The notes below the pieces were generated by a model. It did no database searches, was not told the DNA's origin, and saw only the letters and a list, made by a program, of their open reading frames with translations. Of a stretch of DNA of 64,000 bases, positions 44,796-56,642 are shown in pieces. The translations under genes were made by a program, and so were the position numbers. Origin of the DNA: Neofusicoccum parvum. Its lineage: Eukaryota > Ascomycota > Dothideomycetes > Botryosphaeriales > Botryosphaeriaceae. Positions within the stretch are counted from its first letter, which is position 1. The number at the start of each line of letters is the position of its first letter. The DNA lies in contig CP087217.1 of the NCBI GenBank assembly GCA_020912385.1, positions 1,922,001 through 1,986,000 of the forward strand. The letters run 5' to 3'.

Positions 44796-45212
44796 ATGCG
44801 CTTCATCGTCCTTGCAGTCACACTTGCGGCTAGCGCCTATGGGGCCGCAATTAGCGAGCCTCTCGGCTTTGCGTCACATGGAAATTCTACCGTGTCTACT
44901 GTGAACAGCACTGACAGCACTGCCAAATACGGTGAGACATGCGTCCCAGCCAATATCCAGCTTAACACTGACCGCTACTAAGAACAACTCACGCCCGGTA
45001 TCTGGACGAAGAAGGATGACAAAGAAGCAAAAGGAAACTTCACTTTCTCAGACACATATTCCAGAAGAAGCCGTGGCCGCAGTCGTGGCCGCGGAAAGCC
45101 AGCCATGGACACGCATCTTTTTCCTATTCCGTCCAACGGAACAAACTTTCAACCAATAGACGCTCAGCCAGAGCGTAATCAGAACGGAGGAAATCCATTC
45201 CAGGGCGAATGA
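44796..45212 (+). CDS. small secreted protein, cysteine-free, with a basic RGRSRGRG segment
   Basis: Two exons (44796–44931 and 44983–45212) flank a 51-nt GTGAG…AAG intron and give 121 aa. The N-terminus MRFIVLAVTLAASAYGAA is a clear signal peptide. The mature chain has several N-glycosylation sequons (NST, NFT, NGT), Lys-Lys and Arg-Arg pairs that could be Kex2 sites, then RRSRGRSRGRGK, and an Asn/Gln/Gly-rich end. It has no cysteine. Reading through the intron gives a stop 16 codons later, so the second exon is easily missed. The function is unknown; secreted effector-like protein, cell-wall-associated protein and peptide precursor are all possible. A TATA box lies 72–78 bp upstream. The frame continuity and composition of exon 2 make the model credible. 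Confidence 0.65.
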
Positions 45213-47038
45213 GTTGGAAGTCAGCTCATGTCCAAAGCCAACTACCGGAAAGCAGGCCGCTGGAATACTCAAGCTAAGCCAACCACACGACACAGAGCAC
45301 GGGAAGCTCTTAAGTGAAAGTACTGGGAGAGGTTGGTGGCGGCTGACTTGCGCCAATATTGCTTGAGAGGCACTGGAGGCGCTCGCAACAAGCAATGAAT
45401 GAATCATGGACAACCCCTCAGATGAACCTGGGGGGCGTGGTTGCTGTACATACATCAAGGCATAGAAATAGAATCGTACCACTTACCCCAACGTCACTTC
45501 TCGGTGCTCTCGTACGTACAACAACAGGAAAGTAGACAATGAAACGCCGGTGCACCATCCCATCCAGTAACAACGCAGCCGTTTCCCCTACAGCTCGTGG
45601 CCAGGCCGCCACCAGATTTAAGCGCTGCCGATCAGCACCGCGGAGCTTGTTTAACGAAGCAGCCCCGCGGTGAAACCGCCCATTCGCCCACCGGACCACG
45701 AAAGTGAAATCCACGCCCTTCTCCAAACGCGGCCCGGAGCGGCCGAATGCAGCTGGTGGCAGGAAGCCGCCTCTCGCTGGTCGGCTTATCGGGCGTAGCG
45801 AGTACGACGCCACAGCGTTGGCCGGCCCACGCTACTCGAGTCGCGGAGCAAGCCATGGCGTCAACGGGGCCGGCGTGGCAGAAACTCTCCGTCCCTTCCA
45901 CCCCCACATCGACTTGGGTTTGGTCGACGCCTCTGCCATGGAAGCGTGGGTGTGGTGATAAGTACCCGCGGCTGCTCGAAAACGTCTATTATGCGAAGCC
46001 AACCAGAACTGCCACTGCAACTGCTTCCGTGCCTGATTGCTCGCCAGATCATGTGGTCCCGTCAGGATATGGTACAACCCAGGGGATGCATGCAGCTTGC
46101 CTGACTTCGATGAGGATTTCAAAGAAGCACCTGTGAAGCTTCATGACAAAGCATGCGCTGTGAACGCCAAGCATAATCCCACGCCCATGAACCAAGTGCG
46201 AGCCCTGTGGCAGGAGGACGCCGACGGAAATTTTCCACTCTTTCACGGAGATTTGGAGATGGGGAGGTGTTATCTTTAGAAGCTCCGCTGGGAGCCGTGT
46301 TTCCATGCGTCCATGCTCCAAGATGGTGGTGCCAGTAACGAGAGTATTGTGGGGGTGTTTGTCACCGATCGATAGAGGCGGGCCAAGCCAATCCCGCTAC
46401 GCCGCAGTCCGTGTGCCCGATTTGACTCGTGCCTCCCGGCGGAGCTCTCCGGCCCGCGAAGATGCCTCGTATCGTGCTGCAACAGGTGGCAAGCAACGAC
46501 CGTTGCATTCAGAAAGGAGATCGGCAATCTTGCCGTCCGACCGCTGTCGTGGGTCGAACGGCGAATTCCCCGTTGCCTTCTCCATTTCAAGTGACGGAAT
46601 TGGATCATCCTCTAGAGGAGTGAGTGGGTGGTCATGAACGCATCCGAGTTTCAAGGCGAGATTGTATATCCCAATCTGTAGAAAATGAGATGTTTGTGAA
46701 GTGCGTTGTACGGCCTGTTGTGGCTTTGGTTGTGCCTGACCGATGCATGACCCGGTCCTCTGGGACAGATCATGCCCGCTGCATATAGGCTATTTCCAAG
46801 AACTAGCGTGGGTAGCTAGAGAAGCAAGGCTGATCAGGTACCGGTGCATAAGGTTTACGCGAAGGAGGCACGCGGGGCCATTCCTACAGCGATGTTTGCA
46901 GGGAAGATCCCCATCGCGCCCCGCGTCTACCAAGTTGAGAGGAATGCAGGTTCAATGGATGTCCAGGAAATCTATTCAAAATTCATAAAGTGCTTTCCGC
47001 TATTATTTACAGACAAACTGAATTACTGATCGATTCGT
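45213..47038. other. long intergenic region, no supported gene
   Basis: A 1.8-kb region between convergent transcription units. A segment at about 46046–46279 (+) is open and protein-like (SLPDFDEDFKEAPVKLHDKA) but lacks an ATG, and no splice model could be closed. It is noted under findings and not called. Confidence 0.4.
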
Positions 47039-48987
47039 TTAAGCCCTAGCCTTGATGAGATCAGCGGCCTTCTCGGCGACCGCGTACACGGAGGCCTGGA
47101 GATGGTTCGAGGGAATGATGGGCATGATGGAGGCGTCGATGATGCTAAGCTTCTTGGTGCCGTAGACCAAGAGATCGGCTCCAACGCAGCCACCGGACTT
47201 CTTGGGCATCATGGGGCAGCTGCCACTGGGGTGCGCGAAGGTGGGGCTCATCAGGCCAGCCGCGGTCATGGCGGAGAAGAACGCCTCCTGGCTGGTGACG
47301 GCGGCACCCGGCGCGCTCTCTTCAGGAGCCATGACAGAGAGAGCAGAGCTGCTGAAGAACTTGCGGGTAAACTGAATGGCAGCGAAAATCTGAGCGCGGT
47401 CGAAGGGGTTCTCGAAAGCACGATGAGAGACAACGGGCGAGCCGGTGGGGTTGGTGGCGTTGAGGTAGACGGTTCCACGGCTGAGGGGCTTTTGGATGGC
47501 GTTCGGGATGAAGCCGGCGCCGGAAAAGGGGAATTCGATTGCGGCAACGCTGCCGGCGGTGAACTGCTTGGCGAGGATGTCGCGCTGGGCCTGGAAACCC
47601 TTGAGAAGGCCGGAGTCCGAGTAGATGGAGGGAAGGTAAGTCTTAGCAACCTGCTTGGTGAGGTCGGAGACCATGGTCGAGACCTTGTCGGTGATGGTGT
47701 GAAGGGGAATGAAAGCAACGCTGTTGCCCTGAGCACGGGTGTAGGGGCCGGAGTGGTTCGTCAGGTACTCCTGGAGCGATTCCTGGTTGAACGTCGTGTT
47801 GCTGCCGAGCGAGCCGGCGTTGGGGAAGGTCTGGTTCAAGTTGTACATCATGTACGAGACTGGGTGATCCTGGAAGTTGCTTCCAACTGACGCAAGGTCG
47901 AGCTTGGTCTTGAGTCCGGCGGCCCTCAGAACCGCCTTGGGGCCAATGCCGCTCAGCTGCAGGATCTGGGGGGTGTGGACGGCACCCGCGGCAAGGATGA
48001 CTTCCTTTTTGGCGTAGACGGATGAAGAGGAGCCGTCCGCGCGGTTGAGAATCTTGACGCCCTTGGCCGTCAGATCCGAAGAGAAGATGATCTCCGTCAC
48101 CTGGCGCTCCGCAAGCAGGTTGAGGTTGGTGCGGTTCGCCGCGGTGTCGTAGTAGGCGGTCAGAGACGACGACCTGGTCATCGTCTTGGTATCAAGCGCA
48201 GTCGGAGCCCAGACCAGTCCGGTGTTGTTGCCAGCACCCTGGTCCTTCTGGAACTGCAGGCCAACCTCCTCGAACCCCTTGAAGAAGGTGTACATGTCGT
48301 TGTACTGGAAGTCAGGGTAGCCAACCTGGAGCGGGCCGCTGCCGTAGAAAGACTCGTCCCACGTGTAGCCGAGCTTCTCCGCCTCCTCCGCAGAAGGCAC
48401 GTTCAGAGTCGTGCCCTGGCATTGTTAGTGTACACGGCGCTGTGGTCAGAGTCAACTGCACGCACCTTCTTGAAGTAGGGGAGGAGACCCTCCCAGCCCC
48501 AGCCGGGGTTGCCCAGCTGCTCCCAGGAGTCGTAGTCGGCAGCAGAGGCTCGGCCGCAGACCATGCCGTTCACGCTCGAGCCGCCGCCGGCAATGGAACC
48601 GGCCATGATGGCAAACGAAGAGTTCCCAAGGTAGGGCTCCGGGGCAGAGGTGATGTTGAACATGCCGGCAGTGTTGGTGGAGGTAGCATAGTAGGGCACC
48701 AGGGTCTTGTTGCTCCGGTCCACGGGGCCATATTCGACAACCAGCACAGAAACTACACAGCCGTCTCAATACAGAACAGGCGCTATCTGGCACAGCAGGC
48801 TCTTACCAGCAGAGTCCTCGCTCAGGCGGTTGGCAGCAACCAGGCCGCTGAGGCCGCCGCCGACGATGATGTAATCATAGCTCTTGCCGTCGACCGAGCC
48901 AGTGACGGTGACAGCAGAGGCAACAGTCGCAAGAGCGACGATCATGCCCAGAAGGGAGTGGACGGGGTTGGAGAACGAGCGAGCCAT
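47039..48987 (-). CDS. secreted GMC oxidoreductase (FAD-dependent)
   Basis: Three minus-strand exons (48987–48807, 48752–48466, 48415–47039) give 614 aa. A hydrophobic N-terminus (HSLLGMIVALATVASA) acts as a signal peptide. The FAD-binding motif DYIIVGGGLSGLVAANRL follows at residues 38–55. The GMC signature IAGGGSSVNGMVCGRASAADYD and the second signature GAVHTPQILQLSGIG are intact. The C-terminal HPSGSCPMMP and PSNHLQASVYAVAEKAA supply the active-site His positions. Fungal members oxidise glucose, aryl alcohols or other alcohols outside the cell and make hydrogen peroxide. The sequence does not decide between glucose-oxidase-like and aryl-alcohol-oxidase-like activity. It is divergent from the third Pth11-like receptor. 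Confidence 0.94.
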
Positions 48988-50311
48988 GGTATACCACGGG
49001 TTTCAAAAGAGTGACAAAAGCAGCGAGACAGACAGGGAAGACGGGCAGGTCTGGGCAAGGCTCAGTCCATATATACGGCGGCAAGGAAGCGCGAGTTTGT
49101 GTCATGCCTTCGACACAACCACCGCCCGTCGACTTGCATGTCCACCGGCAACAGCCATTCGAAATGATAAAGGGGCAGGCTATTCTGCTGGCAACGGCGA
49201 AGCTTCTCGTCCGCCCGCCACCGGGCTTCCCCGGGCGTCGCTTGCGTGCCAGGCCGTTGAGCGAGTCAACCGCCAGTCCCTTCCGGAAATAGGCCCGAAA
49301 GCGGCGCAGCTGGCGACACGGCTGGACCGTGACGTCTCTATACGAGCCCGGCGGCGCGCAGTGTTTGCACTCGGCGCCCCGGCCGCGGCGGGGGAGGGCT
49401 GGGTGCGCCGTCCTGCCGCGCGGTGCAGCGCTGCCGATCTGGAGCCGGCGCGCAGCTGCTCCCCGGGCGGATCGGTGTTGTTTATCGGCTGTATAAGGTT
49501 GGAATCAGCGCTGGCGGACGGGTAGGGCGCCCAGACGCCGGCGGCCGTCGCTAATTAGAGTTTCGGCAGTGGAACACGCGAGGAACACGCGAGGCTGAAG
49601 AGGCCTCCAAGGCATTCCCCGCGCCAGCTTCGAGAAGCTGAGCAATCTAACCGCGAGGGGCTGCTCGCACCGAGTAAGCAGCCGCCGTGGCCGTGGCGCT
49701 GTCGGGTGCCGCATCCAGGAGCACTGGCGCCGGGAGGAACATTACAGCGCAATATATGCCAAACCTGCCCGCCCGATTGGCCGTCCTCGCAGCGGGGGCA
49801 GCTGGCTAGCGCTCGAATTTGCCGACCCCGGGCAGCGGGACTTGCAGAGCAGCCTGCACCCGCCCAGCGCCGCGGGCTGCAGCTGCCCGGGGCCGCCCAG
49901 AAAACCTCCGGCGCGCCGCAGAAGTGCAAAGAGAGTGGCATCAGTGCTTTCCGAGATCCGTCCAGGCGGCCCTGGGCCAGCCGCGGCTCGTATTGGGGGA
50001 CCTGCCTGCGCGGCCTTGGCGGCCTTGCGTGGATTGAGTCGCGTAGTGGTCCGCGGCGAGAAGGACCGCCTTAGCCTCAAACAGAGGAGATCCTGCACCC
50101 GCCTGCCAATCGCCGCTAAAAGCGGTGCAGGTCCAGATGCCTCGGAGCTGATCTCCCACTGCCCAGGCACCATGTCCAGCCTGCGGAAGATCTAACCCCG
50201 TGGCAGGAGCCAGCTTTACTTATGCGCCCGCAGCCTCCAGCAGTCGTCTTGACTCTGGGTCTCCCTAAACAGCATCAGGATCTGCGATTCCTTCGCAGCC
50301 ATCCCTGAGCC
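48988..50311. other. divergent intergenic region
   Basis: A 1.3-kb GC-rich spacer between the GMC gene (−) and the third receptor (+). Only antisense shadow frames are seen. Confidence 0.45.
49070..49075 (-). promoter_or_regulatory. TATA box of the GMC oxidoreductase
   Basis: TATATA about 83–88 bp upstream of the ATG at 48987 on the minus strand. Confidence 0.5.
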
Positions 50312-51695
50312 ATGAACACCACCATTCCCACGGCGTCGCAGACCGGCGATCGATCCGCGGACCTTATCGCCGCCTCCGTGATCCTCACCGTCTTCGCCTC
50401 CATCTTCGTGGCCGCCCGCCTGTGGACGCGCATCTTCCGGACGCAGGCCTTTGGCTGGGACGATGGCTTCATCATTGTCGCGTGGGTGAGTTTGAGCAAG
50501 CTGCGCTGTTGGTGCGAGTCGAGACTCACGCATCCACCAGGCCGCGACCATATCCACCACCGCCATGTTGCTGGCGAGTGTTGCCAACGGATACGGAAAA
50601 CCCATCTTGTCCATCACGCCGCCGACGAAGATCCCAGAAGCGCTCAAGTACTCGAACTTTGGCGTGCTGACGAACGGCATTGCCATGGGAACCATGAAGA
50701 TGAGCATTGGGTTTTCCATGCTGAGGATCCAACTGGCAAAGACGTTCACAATTATCATCTGGATTACCATGGTGCTGAGTGTCCTGGTCAACATGAACGT
50801 TCTGGTTGGCTGCTTCAAGAGCTGCACGCCGATGGAGAGGATCTGGGACTTGACGGTGCCCGGGACTTGCTGGCCCACGCAGGTGAACGTTGTCCTGGCA
50901 TATCTTCAAAGCAGTAAGACATCCTGGAATGTTCCCGCCCACTTGCAACCTGGAAGCTGACTTCGGAGCAGCTGGCAACATTCTGACCGACCTTTTGCTT
51001 ACCTTCGGTCTCTTGGTCTGTCTTACGAAGTTGAAGCTGTCCACCTACAACAAATGGGCCTTGCGAGGCGTTTTTCTCATCGGTCTAGTGTATGTCCCCT
51101 TCTTACCGCCTGTGTCTACTGGAAGCTTACCATTCTTTTTATAGCGCTACTATCAGCGCTATCGTTAAACTTACTAAACTCCCGGCGCTGATGAAGACGC
51201 AAGACCCTACATGGGACGGCGTTGATCTCAGCCTATGGGTCAAGTAAGTGTTGACAAGCCTTCGCAATGTTTCCAACTGACTTTTGCAGCGTTGAAATGA
51301 ACTGCGGTCTTTTTGCTGCGTCACTGCCTCCCCTGAAGGCCACGTTTGAAGGAATCCTCACCCGCTATTTCAACGTCTCGCTGGGCTCCAGCTCCTCGCG
51401 ATATGGCTCCAACCAGAGATATGCCGGCTACGGCGGGTACGGCTCTCGCAAATCCAGAGCCTCACGCATTCCCGAGCCGGACGTATTTGACGGCGACGAG
51501 TCGAAAACGATGGGCTCAACGTTCGTCCTTGAGACGGTCAGAAACAAGAATGGTAGCGAGGATGGAATAAGCGTGGAGTCGGACCAAAGACACATTCTGA
51601 GGAACGGGGGATTACCGGGGCAGGGAGGACACGGCAATTTCATTACCAAAACTGTTGACTACACTGTCAGCGAAGAGGCCCAAAGGCGCGACTAG
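50312..51695 (+). CDS. Pth11-like rhodopsin-domain integral membrane protein (third of three)
   Basis: Five exons (50312–50485, 50541–50913, 50972–51089, 51145–51243, 51290–51695) give 389 aa. Helix 1 ends in ARLWTRIFRTQAFGWDDGFII, the conserved family block. Later blocks include MKMSIGFSMLRIQLAKTF, GCFKSCTPMERIWDL, the Cys-containing loop GTCWPTQVN, and NILTDLLLTFGLLVCL. The region WDGVDLSLWVNVEMNCGLFAASLPPLKATF is the conserved end of helix 7. A Gly/Tyr/Ser-rich tail follows. At exon 3 an alternative acceptor three bases upstream (AG at 50967–50968) would add one residue. It is probably a surface sensor, and the ligand is unknown. Confidence 0.88.
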
Positions 51696-52242
51696 TCACG
51701 AAACAACAAAAGTAACGACGTTTTATACCCCAGTAGTAATTCATTCATGATTTAAGTAAGTCTGGACATTCTGCTCATAGCCTCGTGTTTCGGCTTACCC
51801 AGCGACTAGAAAACTTGACCGTGGCCGGAGGTCGACGATCGTGCCCCCAACTGGACCGCGCTTTTCCTTTGGGGAATCAATGTGCCGGTCTCATACATCT
51901 TGACACTCACAAAGTAGGAATGTCATTTGCTGATGCAGACTTGAAACCAAGAGCTACCCGGCATCCAGTTTACGAAGTTGATGGGAGTAATCCAGAAAAC
52001 GGGCCCGTGCGTCGGGTCACTTCTGGGTGCCGAAGCCGAAAGGAATCTATGTACGCTGATGTTTATGGCTCCGTGTCCCAGTCAATCCATCATTTCAAAT
52101 TTGTTCCAGGTTTGCATTAGCGCGTTATTTTTATGCCAACACAGGATCAACGTCCATAAACCATCCACCATTGTCCACTTCGCACTGTATGCACACACCC
52201 GGCCCGACGACGGCAGCCGCACTCGTATCATCTGCACTCTCG
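51696..52242. other. short convergent intergenic region
   Basis: 547 bp between the 3′ ends of the third receptor and the GH115 gene. No feature is seen. Confidence 0.55.
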
Positions 52243-55200
52243 TCATACTAAAGTAGTCTCTGGAGGACCCAAATACGCCTCTTTGACGCCGTCCCGTGTA
52301 TCCAACACAATCTTCTCCAAATACAACTCTGGGTAATTGACACTCCACCTCAGCGTGTGACGCCCTCCGCTCACTGTGCCAAACGACACGCTTCTCTTCC
52401 ATACATGATCTGCCACGGACTGAGTCCAACCTGGGGGTAAATCTCCCGCTGTTTCCGGATCACCAAGGAGCCGAGTGAAGTTGGCTTCCGTCGTATCCAG
52501 AGTCAGGGAGTACTGCATGAGGAGGTCGGGATCGGTGTCGAGCGCCCCATTGACATACACCGTCGCATCCAAAGGAGAAGACTGGCTGAACAAGTATATG
52601 TCGTATTCCACCCACGCTGCCTCGGAGCCGGAGGCCTCGCGGGCTGTCTGGAAGGGGCGGAGCGCAATTGACCCCGACGCCGTGCGCGTCCCGAGGAAAG
52701 GGATGTGATGGAACGAGACGGCGCCTTCGGACGACCGCTGGAAGTGCGGTGCCTCGATCGAAATGGCCCCGGCGGCCTCTGGAAATCCACGGAAGTCGTC
52801 GGGCGCTGTCCAGCCGTTCACAGGCACGCGGATCAGGTCGAAAAAGGGACTTGTGTCGAAGTTGACCCGAACGTCGACAACGTCATGGAAGTCCGGAGGG
52901 ACTGAGGGCCAGTTGATGGAAACGTTCAGCCGCTGCTCAGACTGATTGTCGGACACGCTTCCTGATTCCGGAGACATGGTTATCCAGCTATGTGGTACTT
53001 CAACAGACCATTCGACCGGTACCCGATGATCACCTCGATGGAAGAGGTCCACTGTCCGCAAGGAAGGGCCGTAGCGATCCATGGTTGGGAGTGTAGGCGC
53101 GAAGGAGTCTTCAGTGGGCATGGAGGGATCAATCGATGCACATACGACTCCCTGGCGCCACGCACTCAGTGAGCCTTCAGCGTAGATGCCAAGATTCCCC
53201 CAGGCGTAATCCATGTTCTGCCGAAGCTGGACAAACGAGATGTTTGCGAGGACATCTCTTGATGATGCCTTCCAGCTACTTGACAGCTGCATGTCAAGCT
53301 TCGGTTGAGCCATGATGCCGGCCCATTTACCGTCTACAAGAGCATCGTATTCTTCCAGAAGATCAAAGTCCGCGTCGAAGTCCGCCATGATCTGATGTGC
53401 AACCTTATTTGCGGTATTGCGTCGTTCGTATCCGTATTGCCGGTTAAAGCCTTGGCCGAGGACCATGGAGTGATGCAGATATCCGGCTTTGATCGGATAC
53501 CGCACGAGGTGAAAGAAAGCATCCTGTCGGTCCTTATCCAGATCTGTGGCGACATTGGAGACGCGATCCGCCAGGGATTCCCACGCTGATAGAACAAGTT
53601 CGCTTTCGTGGTAATTCAGTAAGGAATACGTGCCCGGCTCAATGGATTCAAGCTTCCGCCTCCCGATGAGATGGTTGTGCTCCAACAGGATAGATGATAT
53701 CTCGTCTGCGTGTTCCGCTCCAAATTCCCGCTCTGAAAAGGCGTGGAGGTAGCCCGGAATCGTACGGAAGTCGATCGCCGATGTGTTCCAAGCCAGGTCC
53801 ATGATAAAGCCGAATGGTAGCTCCATAGGTTTAATATCCGCAACATTGATAACCCAAATACGGTCGGCCCCTCTCGCATAGCTGTGGAAAAGGTCCTTGT
53901 AGACTTTGGCCTAAGTTGAAATCATTGGCAAGTCCCCATACATGGTTTGAGCCACTCACCAGGTTGTTGGAGTTTTGCCACTTGTAACTCTTTGGCCGGC
54001 CGACGTATTCAAGATGAAAATAAACCTCAAATATTGTTGGTCAGCCGTCACACGAATTCAGCAGACATCTTACTCACACCGACACCACCAGACCTTTCCG
54101 TTTCATTGCCGGTGGGGAGACGTTGCACATTCCCCCAGTTGTCATCCGTGAACATAAGTGTGACATCGTCAGGGGGCATCAAGCCGGCAGCGTAGTACGT
54201 TGCCACCTCCTTGTAGATTGTCCACACCTCTTTAGAAAGTCAGCTGGATAGCGCAGTGGAAATTTATGACTTACGATTTGTGGCAGTCTCGTTTCCATGA
54301 TATTTAGCCAGCAATTCCCTCTCGGTGGCAAAAACATCATCCAGGACAGCGATCGGATCATCTGCTTCAATAGGGCCATCGTTCGGTCCACGCATACCCA
54401 ATGTGAAGTAGGATTCATTTTTACCTGCACGCCGTACGCCTTCTTCCATGAAACGGGTCACGTTTGCTTTGTTTTCCGTCCAGTCCCACGGTCCAGTTTC
54501 AGTTTCATTCCATTCATTCGTTGCCCGTTGCATGGGCTCATGGTGGCTCGTAGAGACCACGATCCCGTAGTCATCGGCCAGCTGCTGGTTCTGTGGGTCA
54601 TCAGTAAAAAATATATTGCCGGGCTTTGGCACGAACGAAGCCCACATCGCAGGCCACAGGTAGTTTGCCTTGAGACGAAGTAAGAGATCGAAAACGTGGC
54701 GGTAAAAGTCCGAGTCCAATGGGTAATGATCGACATTGTGTTTTTTGGACCACCAGCCAGTCAAAGCAGGAGCTTCATCATTGATGAACAACCCGCGGTA
54801 CTTGACTGAAGGCTCTCCGTGGACGGTTTTCTCGGGCAGAGCATACAGCTCGTTACGCTTGGTCGCAGGCACGTCTGCCCACCAATGGAACCTGGAAGTA
54901 TTAGGCAAAAGCCAAGATTGCTCTGTGTATGACGTACGGTGACTGTCCGCATTGTTCGGAGAGCGTGTAAATCCCAAACATGGCGCCTCTTTTGTCGCTC
55001 CCCGCAATGACCAAACCGTGGTGAATGCCAGGCAGTGGGTCTGACACGATTGCTGTCTGGAAAGTCTCCCATTTGCCGTGAATGTCGGACAGATCAATTT
55101 TTCCATCTCTTTCGAGCTGCACTATCAGCGACGAATTCGTGGTGCCTAGGATGATAGCTGAAGTTGCCGTTGTGTTGCCCGAAAAGGTTCGATTGGTTGC

Positions 55201-55428
55201 ATTTTTCTCGAACAAGGCTGGCCGTCTTCCCGTTATCTGCTCCAGGTCCCCCGCCAGGCTTTTGGATGCGATTGAGACACCAACGGGGTCATCTGCGGCA
55301 TACAAAATTATCGAGTCATGAATAGCAACAGATCCATTTGACGGGCTGAACTCCACGAATCGTTCCTCCAACAAGCCGGCGCAAAGTGTTGACAGGAAGA
55401 GCAAAAACAAACAAGAGAGTTTCATCAT
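52243..55428 (-). CDS. glycoside hydrolase family 115 (xylan alpha-1,2-glucuronidase)
   Basis: Five minus-strand exons (55428–54938, 54891–54275, 54229–54078, 54025–53960, 53910–52243) give 997 aa, normal for the family. A signal peptide starts MMKLSCLFLLFLSTLC. The GH115 blocks are unmistakable: DKRGAMFGIYTLSEQCGQSPFHWWADVP (split by intron 1), VKYRGLFINDEAPALTGWW, LKANYLWPAMW, FTDDNWGN, VYFHLEYVGRPKSYKW and GADRIWVINVADIKP. The C-terminal half is beta-rich. The enzyme is secreted and removes (4-O-methyl)glucuronic acid from xylan, including internal substitutions, helping xylanases. Several sequons predict N-glycosylation. Promoter elements lie toward the divergent lipocalin-like gene. An ATG three bases downstream (55425) is an equally good start. 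Confidence 0.95.
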
Positions 55429-56032
55429 GCGTAGCTGGGTCAGACGTAAGATGAGATCTCGCGACAAAGCAGAAAATGCAAAAAAGAGGATTGTTTGTTG
55501 TCTTTGTTGACAGTCGAGTGCGGGGTGATCGGTAGAGTCTTTCCCGAGCGCTTCAGAATCCTCCGGAGCCAAGATGTGGGGATACGAAGAGGATTCGCTT
55601 GAACAAGTGAAGTTACACAGTATTTCGGGTGTGCATGCTTCGGATAAATGGACGATTCCACCTATATAGGAAGCTACAATTCCATGTAGGTTGGATTTCC
55701 TTAAGAACTGACCAGGTGACAGCCGTTTGGATGGGTTCCATCAACGCGAACATGGTGCTGGATGGCACTCCATAGTGTTGTAGGAAAGTTGGCAGGAAAA
55801 ATGACAGAGATGGTATGAGCTTATTTCCTCCCAATGCCTCTAAGGCTTGCGACTGCCTGCAGAAATGTGGGGGTAGTGGTCGTGGGAAATGAAATACGCG
55901 TGGTGGCTTTGTCTGCCCCATTCCAAGAATTATCAGGTCTTGTGGAATGCGCATTCCCATCAGCGTTTATAAGCCACCCATCTACACGTATCAATTAATG
56001 GCCTCCTCTTTCCATCGACTCCAGCAAACAAA
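55429..56032. other. divergent promoter region
   Basis: 604 bp between the GH115 gene (−) and the lipocalin-like gene (+), with TATA-like elements at about 55660 (ambiguous strand) and 55966. No coding feature is seen. Confidence 0.5.
55966..55973 (+). promoter_or_regulatory. TATA box of the lipocalin-like gene
   Basis: TTTATAAG about 60–67 bp upstream of the ATG at 56033. Confidence 0.4.
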
Positions 56033-56642
56033 ATGGTGGCTCCTGCAGACAAGTCAATCAACGAGATGTCCGGGAAATGGCAACTCGAGCGAAAGCTTTC
56101 AACGGGCATGGACGAGGTCATGTCTCTTCAGGGCCTCTCATGGATAAAGATCAAAGTATGCGATTGCGTGCCTGCTGTCTTGGAGCACCCCATTAACGAT
56201 GATACACGAGTAGGCGCTGTCGATGATTTCGGTGACGGAAACCTGCAAGCAATACGTTGACGACCAAAACGTCACGCATATTGACATCGCCCCAACGGTC
56301 ACTGGTGGGTTCAAGGGCCATGACAGCAGCCACATTGTGGATGGGATGGAGCGCTCCGTAGAGGTCCCGGAGTTTGGAACAGTATTTGAGACATGCCGCT
56401 GGACGGATCTGTCCAACGTCGACGATGATTTCTTGCGGGACGGCTGGATCTACGGGGACGGAGAAGTAGGCGGACTGAAGAACCTGGAGCTGAGTGCGAC
56501 AATGGAGAAAGGAAGCTGCATGTTCAAGGGAGTTTGGGGGTTCGTGGAAGTGGATGGAAAGAGATACCATGCCCGCAAAACGACATGCACGAAGGGCGGA
56601 AAGACGGAGAAGTGCTGTGCAATCTACTCGTGGAAGGAGTAG
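56033..56642 (+). CDS. lipocalin-like small protein
   Basis: Two exons (56033–56155 and 56214–56642) flank a 58-nt GTATG…TAG intron and give 183 aa. The start MSGKWQLERKLS has the G-x-W motif near the N-terminus that marks lipocalin-type beta barrels. It is followed by alternating strands such as THIDIAPTVTGGFKGH, GTVFETCRW, GKRYHARKTTC and a terminal KCCAIYSWKE. Fungal proteins of this kind are cytosolic, and their ligand is unknown. No signal peptide is present. The intron could be missed because exon 1 continues open into it. It is divergently arranged with GH115, but no functional link is known. The lipocalin assignment rests on pattern, not on a search. Confidence 0.75.
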
